Positions 54,965-59,210 of a stretch of DNA of 59,210 bases are shown in pieces. Both the position numbers and the translations under genes were made by a program. The notes beneath the pieces were generated by a model, which saw nothing but the letters and a program-made list of their open reading frames with translations, was not told the origin of the DNA and made no database searches. The stretch spans positions 21,793 through 81,002 of the forward strand of contig DHGW01000038.1 of NCBI GenBank assembly GCA_002402965.1. The letters run 5' to 3'. Numbering within the stretch: position 1 is the stretch's first letter; the number at the start of each line of letters is the position of its first letter. Source of the DNA: Bacteroidales bacterium UBA4788 (GTDB lineage Bacteria; Bacteroidota; Bacteroidia; Bacteroidales; VadinHA17).

Positions 54965-55252
54965 ATTAAGGTAAAGCCTGAGAATCTGCAGGAATTCATT
55001 GAAGCTATGGTAGAAAACCACAAAGGCTCGGTCATGGAGCCGGGAAACATTCGATTTGATGTGCTTCAGCAGGCTGACGATCCGTGCCGGTTCATGATCT
55101 ATGAGGTCTTCGAATCTGAGCAGGCTGTCAGGGTACATAAAGAGACATCACACTATCTCAGATGGAGAGAGAGGGTAAAGGATTACATGGCCGAAGATCG
55201 CTACGGTGTCCGTTACTCTGTCATTGAACCCCGGAAAAAATCGATGTGGTGA
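54944..55252 (+). CDS. Antibiotic-biosynthesis-monooxygenase (ABM) fold protein, LsrG-like
   Basis: A 102-residue dimeric ferredoxin-like fold protein: MIVTGIHIKVKPENLQEFIE, then PGNIRFDVLQ, FMIYEVFESEQAV and the HKETSHYLRW helix. This pattern fits putative quinol monooxygenases and LsrG, which isomerises phospho-AI-2. No Lsr system is visible, so I do not assign that reaction. It overlaps the alcohol dehydrogenase start by seven bases, so the two are coupled. Confidence 0.85.
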   Translation: MIVTGIHIKVKPENLQEFIEAMVENHKGSVMEPGNIRFDVLQQADDPCRFMIYEVFESEQAVRVHKETSHYLRWRERVKDYMAEDRYGVRYSVIEPRKKSMW

Positions 55253-56418
55253 ATCCGTTCAGGTTTGCACGATTACCTTTAATAATTTTCGGAGGTGGCA
55301 GGATCAGTGAACTGGCTGGGATTGTCAGAGAATCCGGTAATATAATGCTGCTGGTTACCGGGGCCAGCTCTTTTACCGGATCTACTAATGCAGGTAACAT
55401 TTTGGGTCAGTTCCGGGATAATGGGATTAATGTCCACCATATAACTGTGACAGGAGAGCCTTCTCCTGAGGTTGTTGATGAGGCAGTGATGCGCTTCAGG
55501 GGTCAAAAGCCAGATACCGTTGTAAGTATAGGCGGCGGGAGTGTTATCGATGCCGGCAAAGCGATTTCTGCAATGCTTAATACTCCGGGGTCAGTAAAAG
55601 ACTATCTGGAGGTTGTCGGGAGCATGGAACATCCTGGCACCAAGGTTCCGTTCATAGCTGTTCCGACAACTTCAGGTACAGGAAGCGAAGCGACAAAAAA
55701 TGCCGTGATCTCATGCGTCGGCAAAGGGGGCTTTAAGCGGTCGCTGCGTCATGACAACCTGGTACCTGACATTGCGCTTGTTGACCCCGGACTGACACTC
55801 AGTTGCCCGCCTCATATCACTGCCGCTGCAGGCATGGATTGCTTCACGCAGCTGACAGAGGCTTATCTCTCGACAAAAGCCAGTGGATACACTGACGCGC
55901 TTGCCCTGGAGGGACTAAAGGCGGTGAGGCGATCTCTCAGGAGGTCCTTTGCTCACGGTGATGATCTCGGGGCAAGGTCAGACATGTCTTATGCGGCTCT
56001 TACATCAGGCATCTGCCTTGCGAATGCCGGACTGGGAGCGGTACACGGACTGGCAGGGACCATAGGATCGATGTATAAGATACCACACGGTGCTGTATGC
56101 GGAACACTGATGGCTGTTGCCAATGAGGTGACAGTGAGAGAACTGCGAAAGATTTCCGGAAATCACCCCTCGTTAAAAAAATACGCGGTGCTGGGCAGAC
56201 TCTTTTCCGAAAAAGAGAGAAAGAACGATGAGTACTATATAGACAGTTTTATCGGCTGTCTGCAAGAGATAACCGACGAGCTGGACCTGCCCCGGCTGGC
56301 AGGTTATGGTATCGGGGTCGAAGACCTGGCAGTGATATCCTCAAAATCGGATGTGAAAAATAATCCGGCAGAGCTGCCTGCCGGCATCCTGTCAGAGATC
56401 CTTGCCATGAGACTGTGA
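55246..56418 (+). CDS. Iron-containing alcohol dehydrogenase
   Basis: 390 residues from a GTG start that overlaps the ABM gene. NAD-binding: VVSIGGGSVIDAGKAISAM. Family signature: PTTSGTGSEATKNAVI. Metal-binding: AAAGMDCFTQLTEAYLS (first ligands) and AVHGLAGTIGSMYKIPHGAV (two His ligands). Group III iron-type dehydrogenases interconvert alcohols and aldehydes with NAD(P)H. The substrate is unknown. Coupled to an ABM-type protein, it may act on a small reactive aldehyde or a lactaldehyde-like compound. Confidence 0.9.
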   Translation: MVNPFRFARLPLIIFGGGRISELAGIVRESGNIMLLVTGASSFTGSTNAGNILGQFRDNGINVHHITVTGEPSPEVVDEAVMRFRGQKPDTVVSIGGGSVIDAGKAISAMLNTPGSVKDYLEVVGSMEHPGTKVPFIAVPTTSGTGSEATKNAVISCVGKGGFKRSLRHDNLVPDIALVDPGLTLSCPPHITAAAGMDCFTQLTEAYLSTKASGYTDALALEGLKAVRRSLRRSFAHGDDLGARSDMSYAALTSGICLANAGLGAVHGLAGTIGSMYKIPHGAVCGTLMAVANEVTVRELRKISGNHPSLKKYAVLGRLFSEKERKNDEYYIDSFIGCLQEITDELDLPRLAGYGIGVEDLAVISSKSDVKNNPAELPAGILSEILAMRL

Positions 56419-56439
56419 TCAACGAGAAAGAATGGATTT

Positions 56440-57174
56440 ATGAGCCGTGCTCATTTCAGATTCTATGAGGAGCTTAACGAATTTTTACCTCGGGAAAAAA
56501 GAAAAACCGAATTCGTCTATCAATTCAACGGTACTCCTTCTGTCAAGGATGCAGTAGAAGCTATAGGAGTCCCTCATGTTGAAGTCGACCTTATTCTTGT
56601 AAACGGAATTTCAGTCAGCTTCTCCAGGAAGCTCAGTGACGGAGACCGGGTTTCCGTGTATCCTGTATTCGAATCATTTGATGTTTCTGCTGTGACACAC
56701 CTGAGGGCAAAGCCTCTGCGCGAACCCGGGTTCATACTGGACGTCCACCTGGGGAGACTGGCTAAATACCTGAGATTATGTGGATTTGATACCTTGTACA
56801 GCAGGTTCTTCGAGGACCATGAGATAATTGAAACGGCACTTAGGGAGAACCGGATCATTCTGACCCGTGACAGGCAATTGATTAAGAACAGCAGGGTAAC
56901 GCATGGGTACTGGATCAGGTCACAGGATCACAAAGAACAGTTGACAGAGGTGTTCCGGCGCTTTGATCTGAGGGAGCGGCTTGCATTGTTTTCGAGATGT
57001 ATCAATTGCAATGCCCCTCTTGAGGAAGTCCGGAAGGAAGAGATTATCGACCGTCTTCAGGCAGACACCAGCACGTACTTCTCGAAATTCAAAAGATGTC
57101 CCGTCTGTGACAGGTTATACTGGGAGGGATCTCATTTCGACAACATGAAGAAGATTATTTCTCAATTGCTCTGA
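56440..57174 (+). CDS. Mut7-C protein with N-terminal ubiquitin-like domain
   Basis: A 244-residue protein. The N-terminal part (1-85) is a ThiS/MoaD-like beta-grasp fold (KDAVEAIGVPHVEVDLILVN, SDGDRVSVYPVFESF). It is followed by the PIN-like Mut7-C nuclease domain: GFILDVHLGRLAKYLRLCGF, NRIILTRDRQLIKN (acidic residues) and a zinc ribbon CINCNAPL ... CPVCDRLYWEGSHFDNM. Mut7-C domains are predicted RNases acting in RNA decay or tRNA quality control. It lies 21 bases after the dehydrogenase, so is probably cotranscribed, though a shared role is not obvious. Confidence 0.88.
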   Translation: MSRAHFRFYEELNEFLPREKRKTEFVYQFNGTPSVKDAVEAIGVPHVEVDLILVNGISVSFSRKLSDGDRVSVYPVFESFDVSAVTHLRAKPLREPGFILDVHLGRLAKYLRLCGFDTLYSRFFEDHEIIETALRENRIILTRDRQLIKNSRVTHGYWIRSQDHKEQLTEVFRRFDLRERLALFSRCINCNAPLEEVRKEEIIDRLQADTSTYFSKFKRCPVCDRLYWEGSHFDNMKKIISQLL

Positions 57175-57290
57175 AGCACTCCCCGTCGGCAGTCATTTTT
57201 TAATTACAGTGCAGCACGTATAAATGACAAACGTCTTTATAGAGTCAGTTAAATTTAACCGGCCAGGCCACGCCAAGCAAAGTAATCAAG

Positions 57291-59099
57291 TACAGTTTAC
57301 GGTCATTTAAACGTCAGAGATCGTACATTATCATAAATATACTGGGCCTTTCCATTGGAATAGCCTGCAGTCTCCTCATCGCTATTTTTGTATTAAATGA
57401 GGCAAGCTATGATAAATATAATGAGAAAAAGGAGCGGATTTACAGGCTGGTGCTGAACGGCAAAACAGGAGGGCAGGAGATAGTCGGAGCATTCACTCCG
57501 GCCATTATGGGCCCCACCATGCTTGAGGAGTTTCCAGAGGTGGAGGATTTTCTTCGGATGACCGGTTCGGGTCCTACAGTTGTTGAATACGATGCACATA
57601 TTTTTACAGAAGACAATCTCATACAGACCGATTCATCATTTCTGAACTTCTTTACAATACCGGTCATCATGGGAGACCCTCAGAAGATGCTTAACGCCCC
57701 TCACAAGGCTGTCTGACCGAAACAACAGCAAAGAAGATTTTCGGGGAGGAATCGCCGATTGATAAGGCATTGAAGATCGGTTCTGATACAGTACGTTACA
57801 TAGTCACGGGAGTGATCAGTGATGTTCCTGAGAACTCCCATTTTGATGCCAACATTATCACCTCTTTCATGACAAATCCCCGGTCCTCTCTACTGCCCAG
57901 GCATCGAGGAGAGCTAAGGAGGTGGGGATCAAAAAAGTCGGAGGATCGACAAGGAGTATGCTGGTCACTCAATATCCTTACAGAATCATTTATCCTTTCG
58001 TTCATCTCCCTGCTGTTTGCCCTCATAATAATAAAAGTGAGCCTTCCTTACTTCAGTAATCTGCTTGGCACGCGGCTGGAGCTTAGTCTGCTTTCCTACT
58101 GGTATATAATTCGGGTAATGCTGCTTTTTACAGTTGTAGTTGCTCTGATTGCAAAGAGTTACCCTGCCATGTTCCTTTCCTCATTCAATCCGTATGAGGT
58201 TCTTAAGGGAAGCATCTCGGGAAGCATGAAGAACGGCAGGATGAGAAGGGTACTTGTCGTATTCCAGTTTGCGGTCTCGATTTTACTCATAGTCGGAACA
58301 GTCGTGATGTACAGGCAGATAAGCTTTATGCTCAATAAAGATGTGGGCTTCAATAAAGATCAGCTTATCGTGATTGAAAGGGCTCATGTACTCGGGCCGC
58401 GGTGGAAGGCATTCAAGGATGCAGCCAGGGAGATCCCGGGTGTTGTGAAAATTGCAAGCTCAACTGCCGTACCTGACAGGAACAACAATAACAACGGATA
58501 CCTTATTGAGGGGAGGAATGATGAATCATTCCTTATGGCAACCAACTGGGTTGACCCTGATTACCTTGATACATACGGTATGAAGCTTGCCTCAGGCAGA
58601 TTCTTCAGCGATTCCCACTCCACAGACAGGGAAGCCTGCCTGGTGAATGAAAGCGCTGTGAGGGAGTTTGGGCTTGATCAACCCGACCAGACCAGAATCA
58701 TCAGGCCAGGTGATGAAGGCCGTTTGCTGAACATGTCAATAATCGGCGTTGTCAACAACTTCAACCACGAGTCACTGCGCAATCCCATCCAGCACTATGT
58801 CTTCTGCTTCAAGGGTGATGATAAGATGTGGGGCTACCTGACTGTGAAGCTGGCGGCACAGAATTATTCAGAGACAATAGGTAATATTGAAAAGCTCTGG
58901 AAAGAGTTCACTGCCAATAATCCATTATAGTATTATTTTGTTGACGATGACTTTGAGAATATGTATAAACAGGAGAAGCAGAACGCGCAGATGACTGTTA
59001 TTTTTTTCCATCCTGGCACTCCTGATTGCAGCCCTGGGACTGTTCGGACTGACATCTTACACTGTCGAACAGCGTACCAAGGAGATCGGGGTGAGAAAG
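57291..59099 (+). pseudogene. Decayed FtsX/MacB-type ABC transporter permease
   Basis: A clear permease, but broken in several places. 57291-57713 encodes the N terminus (INILGLSIGIACSLLIAIFV, YDKYNEKKERIYRL). One base is lost at about 57713, where the frame switches to LTETTAKKIFGEES. A large internal deletion near 57870-57900 removes much of the first periplasmic domain and joins it to RRAKEVGIKKVGGSTRSML. Another frameshift lies near 57970. A long open stretch then continues (PAMFLSSFNPYEVLKGSISG ... VVFQFAVSILLIVGTVVMYR ... ENSHFD-type domain repeated). A final shift after 58930 precedes LFGLTSYTVEQRTKEIGVRK, which stops at 59099. No ABC ATPase gene is next to it. Confidence 0.85.
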
Positions 59100-59210
59100 G
59101 AATCTGACCGGTCGGGTCAGATTTTGCTCCGGTGGCTTCAGAGGGAATAATCAGTTCCCTGGCCATCATAACTCACAAATTCAACCTAAATTTGCAGACC
59201 ACATATATTG

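Noticed and set aside
41000..57200. Mobile island carrying the STAND cluster
   Set aside because: I found no integrase, transposase, direct repeats or tRNA boundary around it; transfer remains possible but unsupported.
58950..59169. Minus-strand small ORF at the right edge
   Set aside because: It is antisense to the decayed end of the permease and has no independent support.

Overview
The window is a piece of a Bacteroidota chromosome, most likely from the Bacteroidales/Marinilabiliales side; I cannot name a genus. Supporting signs are a giant secreted protein with a gliding-motility-type C-terminal domain next to a PorP/SprF-family protein, fusion ribBA downstream of an LptF/LptG-type permease, promoter-like TAnnTTTG boxes, and few Shine-Dalgarno sequences. 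Almost all genes are intact and densely packed in short operons. The exceptions are a decayed group II intron at the left edge, a decayed ABC-transporter permease at the right edge and a broken tRNA copy in the middle.

Layout. 1-513: 3' part of a group II intron whose reverse transcriptase has been almost entirely deleted while domains V and VI remain. 544-1129: a nested inverted repeat, a candidate small RNA with its own terminator, and tRNA-Val. 1440-9120: cell-surface operon (1759-residue adhesin-like type IX secretion substrate, PorP/SprF partner, beta-helix lipoprotein), followed by a secreted endonuclease/exonuclease/phosphatase-family protein. 10200-20153: housekeeping (CCA-adding enzyme family, thioredoxin, xseB-xseA with an exported subtilase and a YwqK/MORN-repeat protein, dnaK, panB, an RluA-family pseudouridine synthase). 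20320-24852: small exported protein, sensor kinase/response regulator pair, cytidine deaminase, glucosaminidase lipoprotein with LysM domains. 24901-31385: minus-strand operon START-like / LptF-LptG-type permease / two glycosyltransferases / ribBA / fmt. 31463-31840: tRNA-Met with a broken tandem copy and mirrored terminators. 33476-38248: lysine/diaminopimelate operon (dapE-like M20, lysC, dapB, dapA, dapD) with a candidate transcription attenuator in its leader. 38523-41000: a TPR protein and an L-fucose-isomerase-like protein.

The most unusual part is 41089-54529. Four minus-strand genes sit head to tail: a two-transmembrane protein with NAD-binding-like Rossmann domains and a C-terminal ryanodine-receptor (RyR) repeat; a DUF4062-STAND-TPR protein resembling TEP1 at its N terminus; a second DUF4062-STAND protein resembling NWD1; and a tandem CbbX/SpoVK-type AAA ATPase with a duplicated beta-rich N-terminal region. 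Converging on them, with the two stop codons overlapping, are a multi-pass membrane protein and a SUKH (SMI1/KNR4)-TPR protein. The parts resemble sensor, switch, remodeller and membrane-effector modules of prokaryotic conflict or signalling systems, but I recognise no named system with this combination. Its function is inferred from architecture only.

54944-57174 holds a plus-strand trio (ABM-fold monooxygenase, iron-type alcohol dehydrogenase, Mut7-C protein), followed by the permease pseudogene. I saw no CRISPR array, prophage, integrase or insertion-sequence transposase. No database search was run; all family names rest on motifs recognised by eye.
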